Part shown: piece after piece, positions 17,090 to 27,339 of the stretch
Numbering within the stretch: the first letter of the stretch is position 1
How the letters are laid out: each line of letters starts with the position of its first letter
From: Falsiphaeobacter marinintestinus
GTDB taxonomy: Bacteria > Pseudomonadota > Alphaproteobacteria > Rhodobacterales > Rhodobacteraceae
Length of the DNA stretch: 64,000 nt
Assembly: GCF_007923355.1 (NCBI RefSeq)
Contig: NZ_VOGO01000009.1
Location: 62,001-126,000 of the forward strand
Reading direction: 5' to 3'
Program-made: the position numbers and the translations under genes
The notes under the pieces: model-generated
The model's input: the letters and a program-made list of their open reading frames with translations, nothing else
Told to the model about the DNA's origin: nothing
Database searches by the model: none

Positions 17090-18298
17090 ATGAAAAACGA
17101 CCTTACCCTGTCGCAAGGGCGCGACTATCTGGCCATTCCCGGCCCGTCGGTGATTCCGGATGCCGTGTTGCAGGCGATGCACCGGGCTGCGCCCAACATC
17201 TATGCCGGCGAACTGGTCGATCTGACCCATAGCGTGATCCCCGACCTGCGCCGGGTGGCGCGGACGCGCCATAACGCGGCGATCTATATCAGCAACGGCC
17301 ATGGCGCGTGGGAAGCGGCCTTGTCCAACGTCATCGCACCCGGCGACACGGTGCTGGTGCCCGCGACGGGGCGGTTCGGGCATGGCTGGGCGGATATGGC
17401 CGAAGGCATTGGTGCAACGGCGCAGATCATCGATTTCGGCAAGTCCGAGCCTTGGGATCTTGATCAGATCGCAGACGCGCTGAAGGCGGACGTCGCGCAT
17501 CAGATCAAGGCGGTTCTGGCCGTGCATGTGGATACGTCCAGTTCAGTCCTGAATGATATCCCGGCCTTACGCCGGGTGATGGACGAAGTCGGGCATCCTG
17601 CGCTTTTGATGGCCGATTGCATCGCCTCGCTGGGCTGTGACCGGTTCGAGATGGACGACTGGGGCGTCGATGTGATGGTCACCGGCTGCCAGAAAGGTCT
17701 GATGGTGCCGCCGGGCATGAGCTTTGTGTTCTTCAACGACAAGGCGGCGGCTGTGCGGGACGGGATGCCGCGCGTCAGCCGGTATTGGGACTGGGTGCCG
17801 CGCGCCAACCCGGAAGAGTATTATCAGCATTTTGGCGGCACGGCCCCAACGCACCACCTGTATGGGCTGCGCACCGCTTTGGATATGATCCATGCCGAGG
17901 GGATGGACCACGTCTGGGCCCGCCATGACCGTTTGGCCCGCGCAATCTGGGCGGCCTGTGACGCCTGGGGGCAGGAGGGGCCTTTGGCGCTGAACGTTGC
18001 CGACCCTGCGTTTCGGTCGCGTGCTGTGACGTCGCTGCGCATCGGGTCGCCACACGGGACCGCGCTGCGCGATTGGGTGTCATCGCATCTTGGACTGACG
18101 CTGGGCATCGGGCTGGGCATGGCCCCTCCGGGTGATCCGGCGTGGCACGGGTTCTTTCGCCTTGGTCATATGGGGCATGTGAACGGCCAGATGATTCTGG
18201 GGATGCTTGGCGGGATCGAAGCCGGGTTGAAAGCGCTGGATATCCCGCATGGCAAAGGCGGGCTTGAAGCTGCCACGTCGGTGATTGCGGGGAAATAG
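17090..18298 (+). CDS. Class V aminotransferase (serine/alanine-glyoxylate type)
   Basis: The 402-residue enzyme opens with LAIPGPSVIPDAVLQAM, as in alanine-glyoxylate and serine-glyoxylate aminotransferases. The PLP lysine is Lys202 in TGCQKGLMVPPGM, and the phosphate-site aspartate lies in LMADCIASLG. It likely moves an amino group to glyoxylate or pyruvate. Length is usual for the family. It follows the agmatinase-like gene and is followed by a small convergent membrane-protein gene. Confidence 0.85.
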   Translation: MKNDLTLSQGRDYLAIPGPSVIPDAVLQAMHRAAPNIYAGELVDLTHSVIPDLRRVARTRHNAAIYISNGHGAWEAALSNVIAPGDTVLVPATGRFGHGWADMAEGIGATAQIIDFGKSEPWDLDQIADALKADVAHQIKAVLAVHVDTSSSVLNDIPALRRVMDEVGHPALLMADCIASLGCDRFEMDDWGVDVMVTGCQKGLMVPPGMSFVFFNDKAAAVRDGMPRVSRYWDWVPRANPEEYYQHFGGTAPTHHLYGLRTALDMIHAEGMDHVWARHDRLARAIWAACDAWGQEGPLALNVADPAFRSRAVTSLRIGSPHGTALRDWVSSHLGLTLGIGLGMAPPGDPAWHGFFRLGHMGHVNGQMILGMLGGIEAGLKALDIPHGKGGLEAATSVIAGK

Positions 18299-18310
18299 GC
18301 GCGCGGGGGC

Positions 18311-18493
18311 TTAGCGGCGGCGTCGGTCTTCCAATCGGGTGATGGCGTGGTTCAGGATCAGGCCCATCACGATGACCGGCAGCAGGCCCCACATGGCCCA
18401 GATCACGAAGAACACCCACGTCAGATTGACGCCCATCATCACAAGGGCTGGCAGGGTGTAATCCGGCGCGGCGGTGATTTGGCGATTGCTCAT
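18311..18493 (-). CDS. Small membrane protein
   Basis: The 60-residue protein has two closely spaced hydrophobic helices (TLPALVMMGVNLTWVFFVIW and LLPVIVMGLIL) and a basic tail EDRRRR. A strong AGGAGG site lies seven bases before ATG 18493, so I consider it a real gene although short. The family is unknown to me. The stop is 12 bases from the aminotransferase stop (convergent). Confidence 0.65.
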   Translation of the reverse strand: MSNRQITAAPDYTLPALVMMGVNLTWVFFVIWAMWGLLPVIVMGLILNHAITRLEDRRRR

Positions 18494-18581
18494 CGGGGCC
18501 TCCTGATCTGTATCTCGGGATCAGAGTAGCACGCTAACCGGCCATGTCAGGTCAAAATGTCGCAGGCGGGCGGAACCGTGC

Positions 18582-19688
18582 CTATGAGCCAGCCGCGTGC
18601 AGGGCTTTGGGCAGGGCGTCGGCAAAAGCGTCCAGATCCTGTGGCCGTCCACAGCTGATCCGGATGCAGCGGTTCTGTGGGGCAACAAACGGCATTCGCA
18701 CAAAAATGCCTTCTGCGATCAACCCGTCCAGAACGGCCTTGGCAAAGGTGGCGTCGCGTCCGCAATCGATGGTGACAAAGTTCGTCGCCGAGGGCAGGGC
18801 GGACAGGCCATTGGCGGCTGCGATGTCTGCAATGCGGGTGCGGGCGTTGGCGATTTCGGTCTGTACGTGGACCAGCCAGTCATTGTCTGCCAGAGCCGCC
18901 AGCGCCCCGGCTTGGGCGGTGCGGTTCATGCCAAAATGGTTGCGCACCTTGTTGAAGGCGGTGATCAGGTCTTGGGCGCCCATGCCATAGCCGACGCGGG
19001 CCCCGGCCATGCCGTAGATTTTCGAGAACGTCCGCATCCGGATCACGCGCGGATCGTTGATGTCGACCGGGGCTGCGGTGCCCTTGGGGGCGCATTCGAT
19101 ATAAGCCTCGTCCAGCACCAGCAGGCAGCCATCGGGCAACGTATCAAGGGCAGCGATGATATCGGCCCCTGTGTGCCAGCTGCCCATCGGGTTGTCGGGA
19201 TTGGCGAGGTACACCAGTTTGGCATCGACCTCGGCGGCTTTGGCAAACAGGGAGGCCGGGTCTTCGTGGTCGTCCACATAAGGGACTTTGTGCAGAACGC
19301 CGCCAAACCCTGCGACGTGGTAATTGAAGGTCGGATAGGCCCCGTCAGACGTGACCACCGCATCGCCGGGGCCGACGAGCAGCCTTACCAGGTATCCCAG
19401 CAGGCAGTCGATGCCTTCGCCCACGATGATGTTGGCGGGGGAGACGCCATGATGCTGTGCCAGAGCCTGGCGCAAATCAAAGCTTTCCGGGTCGCCGTAC
19501 ATCCAGATGTCGGCGGCCGCAGCCTGCATCGCCGCGATGGCACGTGGCGACGGGCCAAAGACGTTTTCGTTTGCCCCCAACCGGGCGGTGAAAGGCGCAC
19601 CGCGCTGACGTTCCTGCGTTTCGGGGCCGACAAATGGCACGGTGGCGGGCAGGGCGGCGGCAAGCGGGGTGTAGCGTGGTGTTTTCAT
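18582..19688 (-). CDS. hisC: HisC-type PLP aminotransferase
   Basis: The 368-residue fold-type I aminotransferase resembles histidinol-phosphate aminotransferase. Landmarks are GANENVFGPSPRAIAAM, LVYLANPDNPMGSW, LLVLDEAYIEC, the PLP lysine Lys223 in TFSKIYGMAGARVGYG, and the C-terminal RISCGRPQD. No other his genes are nearby, so it may instead serve aromatic amino acids. It is divergent from the enoyl-CoA hydratase gene, with a 117-base gap. Confidence 0.8.
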   Translation of the reverse strand: MKTPRYTPLAAALPATVPFVGPETQERQRGAPFTARLGANENVFGPSPRAIAAMQAAAADIWMYGDPESFDLRQALAQHHGVSPANIIVGEGIDCLLGYLVRLLVGPGDAVVTSDGAYPTFNYHVAGFGGVLHKVPYVDDHEDPASLFAKAAEVDAKLVYLANPDNPMGSWHTGADIIAALDTLPDGCLLVLDEAYIECAPKGTAAPVDINDPRVIRMRTFSKIYGMAGARVGYGMGAQDLITAFNKVRNHFGMNRTAQAGALAALADNDWLVHVQTEIANARTRIADIAAANGLSALPSATNFVTIDCGRDATFAKAVLDGLIAEGIFVRMPFVAPQNRCIRISCGRPQDLDAFADALPKALHAAGS

Positions 19689-19805
19689 GCCCCTTGGGTA
19701 CCCCGTGCGGGGGCCATCGGGCAAGACCCGACCGTGCCCCCACGTCCCGCTGGTCAGAGCGGGTCGGACAGGGCATTCTGTGCGCAAATGCAAGTGGAGG
19801 TGCAG

Positions 19806-20588
19806 ATGGCACGCGTATCGGTGGAATACGAAGGGCATATTGCCAGGGTGACGCTGACCCGGGGCGACAAGATGAATGCGCTGGATGAGGCGATGATGAC
19901 GTCGATCATCGCGGCGGGCGAAGAGGTTGCGGCCTCGGACGCGCGCGTTGCCGTGTTGTCGGGCGAAGGCAAAAGCTTTTGCGCCGGGCTGGACATGGCA
20001 AGTTTTGCCGCGATGGGCACCAAGGACCCAAAGGAGTTCCTGATGCCGCGCACGCACGGCGAATCCAACTTTTTCCAGCAGGTGGCGATGGTGTGGCGGT
20101 CGGTTCCGATCCCGGTGATCGCGGCGCTGCATGGGGCCGTCTATGGTGGTGGGCTGCAACTGGCGCTGGGCGCTGACATCCGCATCGCGTCTCCGGATAC
20201 GAAACTGTCGCTGATGGAAATGAAGTGGGGGCTGGTGCCGGACATGGGCGGGATGCCTTTGCTGACGCATCTGATCCGCTCGGACGTGTTGCGCCAGATG
20301 ACCTATACCGCCCGACCCGTGCTGGCGCATCAGGCCGAGTCCTGGGGGCTGGTCACGTCGCTGTCGCCCGATCCGCTGGCGGCTGCATTGGATCTGGCCG
20401 AAGAAATCGCGGGCAAGAGCCCCAGTGCCATTCGCGGGGCCAAGCGCCTGATCGACGTCGCGGAAAGCGCGTCGCGCGCCGATGTGCTCCTGGCGGAGTC
20501 CGCTGAGCAGGCCAAGCTGATCGGCACGCCCGAGCAGATGGAGCAGGTGATGGCCAACATGCAGGGGCGTAAACCCAACTTCGGGTGA
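19806..20588 (+). CDS. Enoyl-CoA hydratase/isomerase (crotonase) family protein
   Basis: The 260-residue protein shows the crotonase fold. The first oxyanion loop reads FCAGLDMASFAAMG and the second HGAVYGGGLQLALGADIRI. In the hydratase positions it has MEMKWGLVPDMGG, keeping the first catalytic acid region but with Asp in place of the second common Glu. Substrate is unknown. ATG 19806 is preceded by TGGAGG at a good distance. A strong hairpin follows the gene. Confidence 0.85.
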   Translation: MARVSVEYEGHIARVTLTRGDKMNALDEAMMTSIIAAGEEVAASDARVAVLSGEGKSFCAGLDMASFAAMGTKDPKEFLMPRTHGESNFFQQVAMVWRSVPIPVIAALHGAVYGGGLQLALGADIRIASPDTKLSLMEMKWGLVPDMGGMPLLTHLIRSDVLRQMTYTARPVLAHQAESWGLVTSLSPDPLAAALDLAEEIAGKSPSAIRGAKRLIDVAESASRADVLLAESAEQAKLIGTPEQMEQVMANMQGRKPNFG

Positions 20589-20649
20589 GACTGCTGCGGC
20601 TTGTCGCGTGACGTTAAGGTCGCTGGCGCAAGCCGAACTGAACAACAAA

Positions 20650-20677
20650 GCGCCCGCCGGTGGTCACCGGCGGGCGC
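20650..20677. terminator. Bidirectional terminator between enoyl-CoA hydratase and valS
   Basis: Perfect 13-bp arms at 20650-20662 and 20665-20677 form a very stable GC-rich hairpin. TTTTT follows at 20683-20687 on the + strand, and T-rich sequence follows on the minus strand, so it can end both convergent genes. Confidence 0.8.
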
Positions 20678-20700
20678 GGTCGTTTTTCAATTGAGCCGGA

Positions 20701-23700
20701 TCACCCCAGTTCGGCAAGACGCGCCAGAGCGTCCTTCAATGTCGTCTCTTCTTCTTCCCGGGCCACAAGATTGGCGCGGGTTTCTTCGACGACTTCGGCA
20801 GGGGCGGACTCAACGAATTTCGGGTTCTTCAGGCGCCCGCGCAATCCGCCCAGTTCCTTGGCCAGCTTGCCCAGGTTTTTCTCAAGCCGCGCTTTTTCTT
20901 CGTCGATGTCAATGACACCCGCCAGCGGCAGACCAAAGTTCGCGCCTTCGGCCGAGATCGTGATGGTGCCCTTGGGCATCTCGGTCACATCGCTCAGATC
21001 TTCGATCCGGGCCAGCCGCTTGATCAGCGTTTCATTGCGTGCCCAAGCCGCGCGCCCGCGATCATCAAGCTGGGTCGTGACCATCGGGATATAGAGCCCG
21101 ACCGGTACATGCATCTGCGCGCGGGCCGAGCGAATGGATTCGATCAGACCGATGACCCAGTTCATCTCGTGATCCGACGCGGCATCAACCAGATCGGTGC
21201 CATAGGTCGGCCAATCGGTGTGGATCAGCATCTTGGGCCGGTCACCGCTGAGCCCCCACAGTTCTTCCGTGATGAAGGGCATGATCGGGTGCAGCAAGAT
21301 CATGCACTGATCCAGCACCCATTTCATGGTTTGCCTGGTCTCAAGCGCGGCTGCGGCGTCGTCGCCCTGCATCAGCGGCTTGGAGAATTCGACATACCAG
21401 TCGCAGACTTTTCCCCAGACAAAGGCGTAAAGCGCACTTGCTGCGTCATTGAAGCGGAAGTTATCCAGAGCCTCGTCAACCTCGACCCGAACCTTGGCGA
21501 CCTCGCCAATGATCCATTTGTTGAGCGTCTGGTCAGGCTGCGGGATGCCATCGACGGCAGGTGTCGTGAACACCTCGTTCATCTCGGCATACCGCATGGC
21601 GTTCCACAGCTTGGTGCCGAAATTCCGATAGCCAGCAATGCGTTGCATGTCGAGCTTCAACACACCGCCCAGTGCGGCCATGGCCGCCGAGCTGAACCGC
21701 AGCGCATCGGCGCCGTATTCGTCGATGATCTCCAGCGGGTCGATGACGTTGCCGGTGGATTTGCTCATCTTCTTGCCCTTGGCGTCGCGGACAAGGCCAT
21801 GCAGGTACACGGTGTCGAACGGGATCTGATCGACCACGGCGAGCTGCATCATCATCATCCGCGCAACCCAGAAGAACAGGATGTCCTGACCGGTGACCAG
21901 CGTCGAGGTCGGGAAGTATTTCTCCATTTCCGGGGTCTTATCGGGCCATCCCAATGTGCCAATCGGCCAGAGACCAGAGGAGAACCAGGTATCAAGCACG
22001 TCGGGGTCGCGCCACACCGGGTAGACCAGCTTGGTCGGATCCTGCGTCACTTCGTATTCCGCCAGGCTGACCGCCAAAGCATGAATGGCCGCGGCCCGGT
22101 CTTCGACTTCGATCACGGTCGCATGGTTCAGCGGCGATGGTAGCCCGGCTTCGACGTCGGCAAATTGGGCCTTCACGGCATCGAAGTCCGCCGCGCAATG
22201 GTGACGATCGTCGCCGGGCATCAGGTGCTGTTGCTGCAAAAGGCGCCCCATTTCAACAAGATCGAGCGCGTTGTTGTTTTCGTCATCGACGTAGTCGTCG
22301 CCGGTCAGGTTCAGACCGTACCAGACCGGAATCTGATGCCCCCACCACAACTGGCGGGAAATACACCATGGCTCGATGTTTTCCAGCCAGTGATAATAGG
22401 TTTTCTCGCCGCTTTCCGGCAGAATCCTGACGGTGCCATCGCGCACGTTATCAAGCGCCGGGCCAACCACTTTTTCGGCGTCCACGAACCACTGATCGGT
22501 CAGCATAGGTTCGATCACGACTTTGGAGCGGTCGCCAAAAGGCTGCATGATCGGCTTGTTTTCCACAAAGGCTATGGTCTCGCCTTGATCATCCTCAACC
22601 ATCACGGCGAGTCCCTCACCGGTGATCTGATCGACCACCCGCGTACGGGCTTCGAACCGGTCCAGCCCGCGCAGATCGTCAGGGATCAGGTTCAGCGTAT
22701 CGACTTCGGCTTCGGTGAAGTCGGCGCCATTGGCGATCTCCTGCGCCCGGGTCGCGCAGGTGGCATAATCGGCCCCATCAGCGCGCATCTGGCCCTTGGT
22801 GTCCATCAGGCGATACATCGGTATGCCACCGCGCTTGGCGACCTGATAGTCGTTGAAGTCATGCGCGCCGGTGATTTTCACGGCACCTGACCCGAAATCG
22901 GGATCGGGGTAGTCATCGGTGATGATCGGGATCAGACGGCGATGTTCCTTCGGCCCAACCGGAATCTCGCAGAGCTTTCCAACGATTGAGGAATAGCGTT
23001 CATCTGACGGATGAACCGCTACTGCGCCATCGCCCAGCATGGTCTCGGGGCGGGTGGTCGCGATGGAAATATAGTCGCGCGTCTCTTCCAGCGTGACAGT
23101 CCCGTCTTCGTCTTTCTCGACATAGGTATAGGTCGCGCCGTTCGCCAACGGGTACTTGAAGTGCCACATATGACCCGCGACTTCGACATTCTCGACCTCA
23201 AGGTCGGAAATTGCAGTTTCGAAATGCGGGTCCCAGTTCACCAGCCGCTTGCCACGATAGATCAGACCCTTGTCGTACATGTCGACAAAGACCTTGATCA
23301 CGGCGGCATGAAAGTCGGGGCTGTTTTCGTGTCCTGTGCGCGGGTCGCCCGGTGCGCCGGCCATCGTGAACGCATTGCGCGACCAGTCACAGGTGGCACC
23401 AAGGCGCTTGAGCTGGTCAATGATGGTGCCGCCGGACTGGCCTTTCCATTCCCAGACCTTTTCAAGGAATTTCTCGCGGCCCAGCTCTGTGCGGGACGGC
23501 TGCTGGTCTTCCGCCAGTTTGCGCTCAACCACCATCTGGGTGGCAATGCCCGCGTGGTCCTGACCCGGTTGCCAGAGCGTGTCAAAGCCTTGCATCCGTT
23601 TCCATCGGATCAGGATGTCCTGCAATGTGTTATTGAACGCGTGGCCGATGTGCAGAACGCCGGTCACATTGGGCGGCGGGATCATGATGCAATACGCCGA

Positions 23701-23808
23701 GGCGCCAGGCTTGGCATTCGCGCCAGCCTTGAAACACCCGGCCTCTTCCCAAGCCTGGTACAAACGATTCTCGGCCTCGGCCGCGTTGAAAGTCTTTTCC
23801 ATAGCCAT
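20701..23808 (-). CDS. valS: Valyl-tRNA synthetase
   Basis: The 1,035-residue class I synthetase charges tRNA-Val. The HIGH motif lies in [15 protein letters not shown] and the KMSKS motif in [14 protein letters not shown]. The CP1 editing domain, anticodon-binding domain and C-terminal coiled-coil arm ([20 protein letters not shown]) are all present. It is longer than the common 870-950 residues, with extra sequence within the editing region. ATG 23808 follows AAGGA. In many alphaproteobacteria valS follows popZ; here they are 14 kb apart. Confidence 0.97.
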   Translation of the reverse strand: MAMEKTFNAAEAENRLYQAWEEAGCFKAGANAKPGASAYCIMIPPPNVTGVLHIGHAFNNTLQDILIRWKRMQGFDTLWQPGQDHAGIATQMVVERKLAEDQQPSRTELGREKFLEKVWEWKGQSGGTIIDQLKRLGATCDWSRNAFTMAGAPGDPRTGHENSPDFHAAVIKVFVDMYDKGLIYRGKRLVNWDPHFETAISDLEVENVEVAGHMWHFKYPLANGATYTYVEKDEDGTVTLEETRDYISIATTRPETMLGDGAVAVHPSDERYSSIVGKLCEIPVGPKEHRRLIPIITDDYPDPDFGSGAVKITGAHDFNDYQVAKRGGIPMYRLMDTKGQMRADGADYATCATRAQEIANGADFTEAEVDTLNLIPDDLRGLDRFEARTRVVDQITGEGLAVMVEDDQGETIAFVENKPIMQPFGDRSKVVIEPMLTDQWFVDAEKVVGPALDNVRDGTVRILPESGEKTYYHWLENIEPWCISRQLWWGHQIPVWYGLNLTGDDYVDDENNNALDLVEMGRLLQQQHLMPGDDRHHCAADFDAVKAQFADVEAGLPSPLNHATVIEVEDRAAAIHALAVSLAEYEVTQDPTKLVYPVWRDPDVLDTWFSSGLWPIGTLGWPDKTPEMEKYFPTSTLVTGQDILFFWVARMMMMQLAVVDQIPFDTVYLHGLVRDAKGKKMSKSTGNVIDPLEIIDEYGADALRFSSAAMAALGGVLKLDMQRIAGYRNFGTKLWNAMRYAEMNEVFTTPAVDGIPQPDQTLNKWIIGEVAKVRVEVDEALDNFRFNDAASALYAFVWGKVCDWYVEFSKPLMQGDDAAAALETRQTMKWVLDQCMILLHPIMPFITEELWGLSGDRPKMLIHTDWPTYGTDLVDAASDHEMNWVIGLIESIRSARAQMHVPVGLYIPMVTTQLDDRGRAAWARNETLIKRLARIEDLSDVTEMPKGTITISAEGANFGLPLAGVIDIDEEKARLEKNLGKLAKELGGLRGRLKNPKFVESAPAEVVEETRANLVAREEEETTLKDALARLAELG

Positions 23809-24181
23809 CGGTCAGGTCCTTTTCCGGTCGCGCGTTTCTCTATCGAAAGGCGGGGGCAAGGGGAAGCGTGGGGAGGGAGAAACTTTTCTTGCGTTGCGCG
23901 TTTGGCAGACCGCAGCGATTGGGTATTTGAAAACAAGAAAGAAGCGGCAAGGTTTTCTTAACTATCATGGGCGACATTGTTTGAGCGGTACAGGCTGGGG
24001 AGCCGATGACCGCACAAGGAAGAAGCTGCCCTGTCTCGCGCATGAGTGTCCCTTGTGGATGGACGGCCCGAGATCAGGGCGCTTCGCTTTTGCTTCTTTC
24101 TTGTTTTGAAATACCCAAAACGCGCCGGAGGCGCCAAATCAAAGAAATGCGCGCCTTAGCGCGCGCGATTTGGCAAGACGC
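23809..24181. other. Non-coding region with long inverted repeat
   Basis: No gene is supported in these 373 bases. A 23-bp inverted repeat (23923-23945 with 24092-24114, one mismatch) surrounds about 146 bases. A second dyad (GCCAAATC with GATTTGGC, about 24137-24175, with an inner GC-rich stem) precedes the end of the dienelactone hydrolase gene and may be its terminator. Confidence 0.6.
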
Positions 24182-24913
24182 TTAGCTCAACGCAAATCGC
24201 TCATGAAAATAAGCTTCGACCCGGTCATAGGCCGGTTGGCGAAAGTCGATGGTCAACAGCGAATGATCCGATCCATCGATTTCAAGCGTTTCAAGGTGCT
24301 CGCCAAAGGCCCGTTTCAGGGCAGAGAAAAGCGCATCCGGGACCAGTTTGTCATCTGTAAAACGCATCGCGAGCGCCGGGCCCTTATCGGCCATGCCAGC
24401 GCGGGCTTGCGCGATGTCCTGTTCGCTCATCTGCAGGTCACCTTTTGAGCGGACCGGCAAGGCGGGTTGGCTGGCAACACTGCCCAGCACGGCTTCGTCT
24501 GCCATCAGTGTCAGGGCGAAATGGCCGGTCAGGCACATGCCGATCACACCGACACCTTTGGCATTTTCCTGATCGCGAACGTGGCGGGCCAGCGCGCGCA
24601 GCCAGTCGGCAAACGGGCTTTGCCGGTTGCGCAGGAACATGTTGATCTCGCGCCGCACGCACAGCATGCGCAGCGTGTTGCGGACCATGGTTTTGCGTCC
24701 GAACGGGCCGAGGAAATGCACAAGGTAGACCCGGAAACCTGACGCGCACAGGCGGTTGACTAACGCCAGGGTTTCTTCTCCGATGCCGGGCAGTTCCTGC
24801 ACCAGGATAATCGGGGGGCCATCGCCCTTGACGTGAATGTCATGGGTTGCGGATTGCCCGGTGCTGAGCGGGGCAGTGAAAGGGAAAACGCGATCGGCAG
24901 ACCAGTCAGGCAT
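24182..24913 (-). CDS. Dienelactone hydrolase family protein
   Basis: The 243-residue alpha/beta hydrolase has the cysteine nucleophile of dienelactone hydrolases in GVIGMCLTGHFAL (Cys127). The acid is probably in FTDDKLVPDA and the histidine in DGSDHSLL. An N-terminal core strand IILVQELPGIGEETLALVNR fits the family oxyanion region. Substrates are typically lactones or thioesters from aromatic breakdown; none is indicated here. ATG 24913 is chosen by domain extent. It is divergent from the molybdenum hydroxylase gene. Confidence 0.85.
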   Translation of the reverse strand: MPDWSADRVFPFTAPLSTGQSATHDIHVKGDGPPIILVQELPGIGEETLALVNRLCASGFRVYLVHFLGPFGRKTMVRNTLRMLCVRREINMFLRNRQSPFADWLRALARHVRDQENAKGVGVIGMCLTGHFALTLMADEAVLGSVASQPALPVRSKGDLQMSEQDIAQARAGMADKGPALAMRFTDDKLVPDALFSALKRAFGEHLETLEIDGSDHSLLTIDFRQPAYDRVEAYFHERFALS

Positions 24914-25041
24914 GGGGCCAGTATAGACATTGTGCCGGTCAGGAACAGGATTCGATCTGTTGGCCGGCCCCGTCCCCCATGGGTCACTGGACATTACTTT
25001 CGCTCAGTCTAATGTCGCACCCGAAGCAGAGGGATCATGCC

Positions 25042-27339
25042 ATGGACAAGTTCGGAAAAAGCCAACCCGTCAAGCGGTTCGAAGATGTTCGGTTGCTGAC
25101 CGGGCATGGCCGGTTTGTCGATGACATTGTGCCGGGCAATGCGCTGTACGCGGTGTTCTTTCGCAGCCCTGTGGCGCATGGCCGGATCACCTCGCTGGAT
25201 CTGGAGGAGGCCCGACAGGCGGAGGGCGTTCGCGCGGTTCTGACACTTGAGGATCTGGAGGCCGCTGGCATCACACCGGGGATCAACGGCGCGCCGGTGA
25301 AAAACCGGGACGGGTCGATGGGCGCGCAGCCCGAGCGCCCGATGCTGGCGCGGGGCAAGGTGCGCTTTGTGGGCGAACCGGTTGCGATGATCGTGGCCGA
25401 CACGCTGGATCAGGCGCGGGACGCGGCCGAGATGATCTTTATGGACACCGACGATCTGCCTGCCAAGCTGGACATCGCACCCGGCGGTCCGACCCTGCAC
25501 GACGAAGCCCCGGACAATCTGGCTTTTGACTGGGGGTTGGGCGACGAAGATGCGACCGAAGCGGCCTTTGCCGAGGCCGCCAAAACCGTCAGCCTGGATA
25601 TTGGCGACAACCGGATCATCGTGAACTCGATGGAGCCGCGCGGCTGTTATGCCGAGTGGGACAACGGGCGTCTGCATCTGGCGTTTGGCGGGCAGGGCGT
25701 CTGGCCGATGAAGGCGCAACTGGCCGAGAAATTCGGCTTGGATCCGGACCAGGTGCGGGTCACTAACCCGGATGTTGGCGGTGGGTTCGGTATGAAGTCG
25801 ATGGCTTACCCCGAATACTTCGCCGTCTCGCAAGCGGCGCGCGCGCTGGGCCGTCCGGTGCGCTGGATGTCGGATCGCACCGAAGCGATGCTGACCGACA
25901 ATGGCGGGCGCGATCTGACGTCTTTGGCCGAGTTGGCGTTTGATGCGGACAATAAGATGACCGCCTATCGGGTGCGCACCCGTTGTAACCTGGGGGCCTA
26001 TAATTCGCAGTTCGGGCAGCCGATCCAGACGATGCTGTTCAGCCGCGTGTTGATGGGCGTTTATGATGTGCAGACCACCTGGCTGCACGTCGAGGGCATT
26101 TACACCAACACCACCCAGGTCGACGCCTATCGCGGTGCCGGTCGGCCCGAGGCGATTTATGTGCTGGAACGTCTGATGGACCGCGCCGCGCGCGAGTTGG
26201 GTGTTGATCCGCTGGAGTTACGGCGGCTTAATTTCATCAAGCCACATCAGTTTCCCTACAAGTCCGCGACGGGTGAAACCTATGATGTGGGGGATTTCGA
26301 CAAAGTTCTGAGCCGGGTTCAGGTCGAGGCCGATATGGCCGGGTATCAGGCCCGCAAGGCGGCGGATGCTGACAGGGGCCTGCTGCGCGGGCAGGGATTG
26401 TGTTACTACATTGAAAGCATTCTGGGGGATCCGTCTGAAAGCGCCAAGGTTGAGTTTAACGACGATGGCAGCGTGAACCTGTATGTCGGAACGCAATCGA
26501 ACGGGCAGGGGCATGAAACCGTTTATGCTCAGTTCCTGTCGGATCAGACCGGCATTCCGGCAGATTGCATTCATGTCATCCAGGGCGACAGCGATCTGAT
26601 CAAGCAGGGCGGCGGCACGGGGGGATCGCGGTCGGTGACGACGCAAAGCACAGCCACGCTTGCGACGGTCGACAAGGTGGTCGAGGCGTTCACGCCCTAT
26701 CTGGCCGACAAGATGGGCGTCGCGCCCGAGGATGTGACGTTTGACGATGAAACCTTCCGCGCGCCGGGATCGAATCTGACGCCGACGATGATCGAAGCCG
26801 CTGAGATGGCGCGCGCCGACGGTCGCAGTGATCTGCTGGTACACGAGGCGCGCACGACCCTTCCGGGCCGCAGTTTTCCCAACGGCGCGCATGTGGCCGA
26901 GATTGTCATCGACCCGGAAACCGGTGTCGTGAAGCTTGACCGCTATACCGTGGTTGACGATTTCGGCAACCTGATCAGCCCGGTGCTGGCCGAAGGGCAG
27001 GTGCATGGGGGCATTGCACAAGGGGCGGGGCAGGCCTTGGTCGAGCATGTCGTTCATGACGACGAAGGTCAGCTTTTGACCGCGACGTTCATGGATTACG
27101 CCATGCCGCGCGCCGATGACATGCCGATGTTCTCGTTCACATCTGAACCGGTGCCCTCAACCGCGAACCTGATGGGCATGAAGGGCTGCGGCGAGGCCGG
27201 AACGGTGGGTTCGATGGCGGCTGTCGCCAATGCGGTGCAGGATGCGCTGTGGGATCAGGGTGTGCGTCAGGCCGATATGCCATTTACACCGTTGCGTGTC
27301 TGGGAAATGTTAAGGGATGTCCCTGTCGCGGCTGAGTAA
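25042..27339 (+). CDS. Molybdenum hydroxylase large subunit (xanthine dehydrogenase family)
   Basis: The 765-residue protein has the N-terminal hammerhead domain (DVRLLTGHGRFVDDI) and the molybdopterin-binding domains with NPDVGGGFGMK, AYRGAGRPEAIYVLE, TGGSRSVTTQ and the C-terminal glutamate in KGCGEAGTVGS. Form I CO dehydrogenases carry AYxCSFR in the active-site loop; here it reads AYRGAGR, so CO oxidation is unlikely. No FAD or iron-sulphur subunit gene lies nearby, which is unusual because these enzymes normally need both. ATG 25042 has AGAGGGA upstream. Confidence 0.85.
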   Translation: MDKFGKSQPVKRFEDVRLLTGHGRFVDDIVPGNALYAVFFRSPVAHGRITSLDLEEARQAEGVRAVLTLEDLEAAGITPGINGAPVKNRDGSMGAQPERPMLARGKVRFVGEPVAMIVADTLDQARDAAEMIFMDTDDLPAKLDIAPGGPTLHDEAPDNLAFDWGLGDEDATEAAFAEAAKTVSLDIGDNRIIVNSMEPRGCYAEWDNGRLHLAFGGQGVWPMKAQLAEKFGLDPDQVRVTNPDVGGGFGMKSMAYPEYFAVSQAARALGRPVRWMSDRTEAMLTDNGGRDLTSLAELAFDADNKMTAYRVRTRCNLGAYNSQFGQPIQTMLFSRVLMGVYDVQTTWLHVEGIYTNTTQVDAYRGAGRPEAIYVLERLMDRAARELGVDPLELRRLNFIKPHQFPYKSATGETYDVGDFDKVLSRVQVEADMAGYQARKAADADRGLLRGQGLCYYIESILGDPSESAKVEFNDDGSVNLYVGTQSNGQGHETVYAQFLSDQTGIPADCIHVIQGDSDLIKQGGGTGGSRSVTTQSTATLATVDKVVEAFTPYLADKMGVAPEDVTFDDETFRAPGSNLTPTMIEAAEMARADGRSDLLVHEARTTLPGRSFPNGAHVAEIVIDPETGVVKLDRYTVVDDFGNLISPVLAEGQVHGGIAQGAGQALVEHVVHDDEGQLLTATFMDYAMPRADDMPMFSFTSEPVPSTANLMGMKGCGEAGTVGSMAAVANAVQDALWDQGVRQADMPFTPLRVWEMLRDVPVAAE

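Noticed and set aside
18582-20648. Long minus-strand frame extending hisC upstream through the enoyl-CoA hydratase gene
   Set aside because: The HisC family N-terminus begins at ATG 19688; the extension is antisense to a clear crotonase gene.
25009-26088. Minus-strand frame of about 360 codons within the molybdenum hydroxylase gene
   Set aside because: His/Arg/Gln-rich shadow of a strong coding gene, with no recognisable domain.
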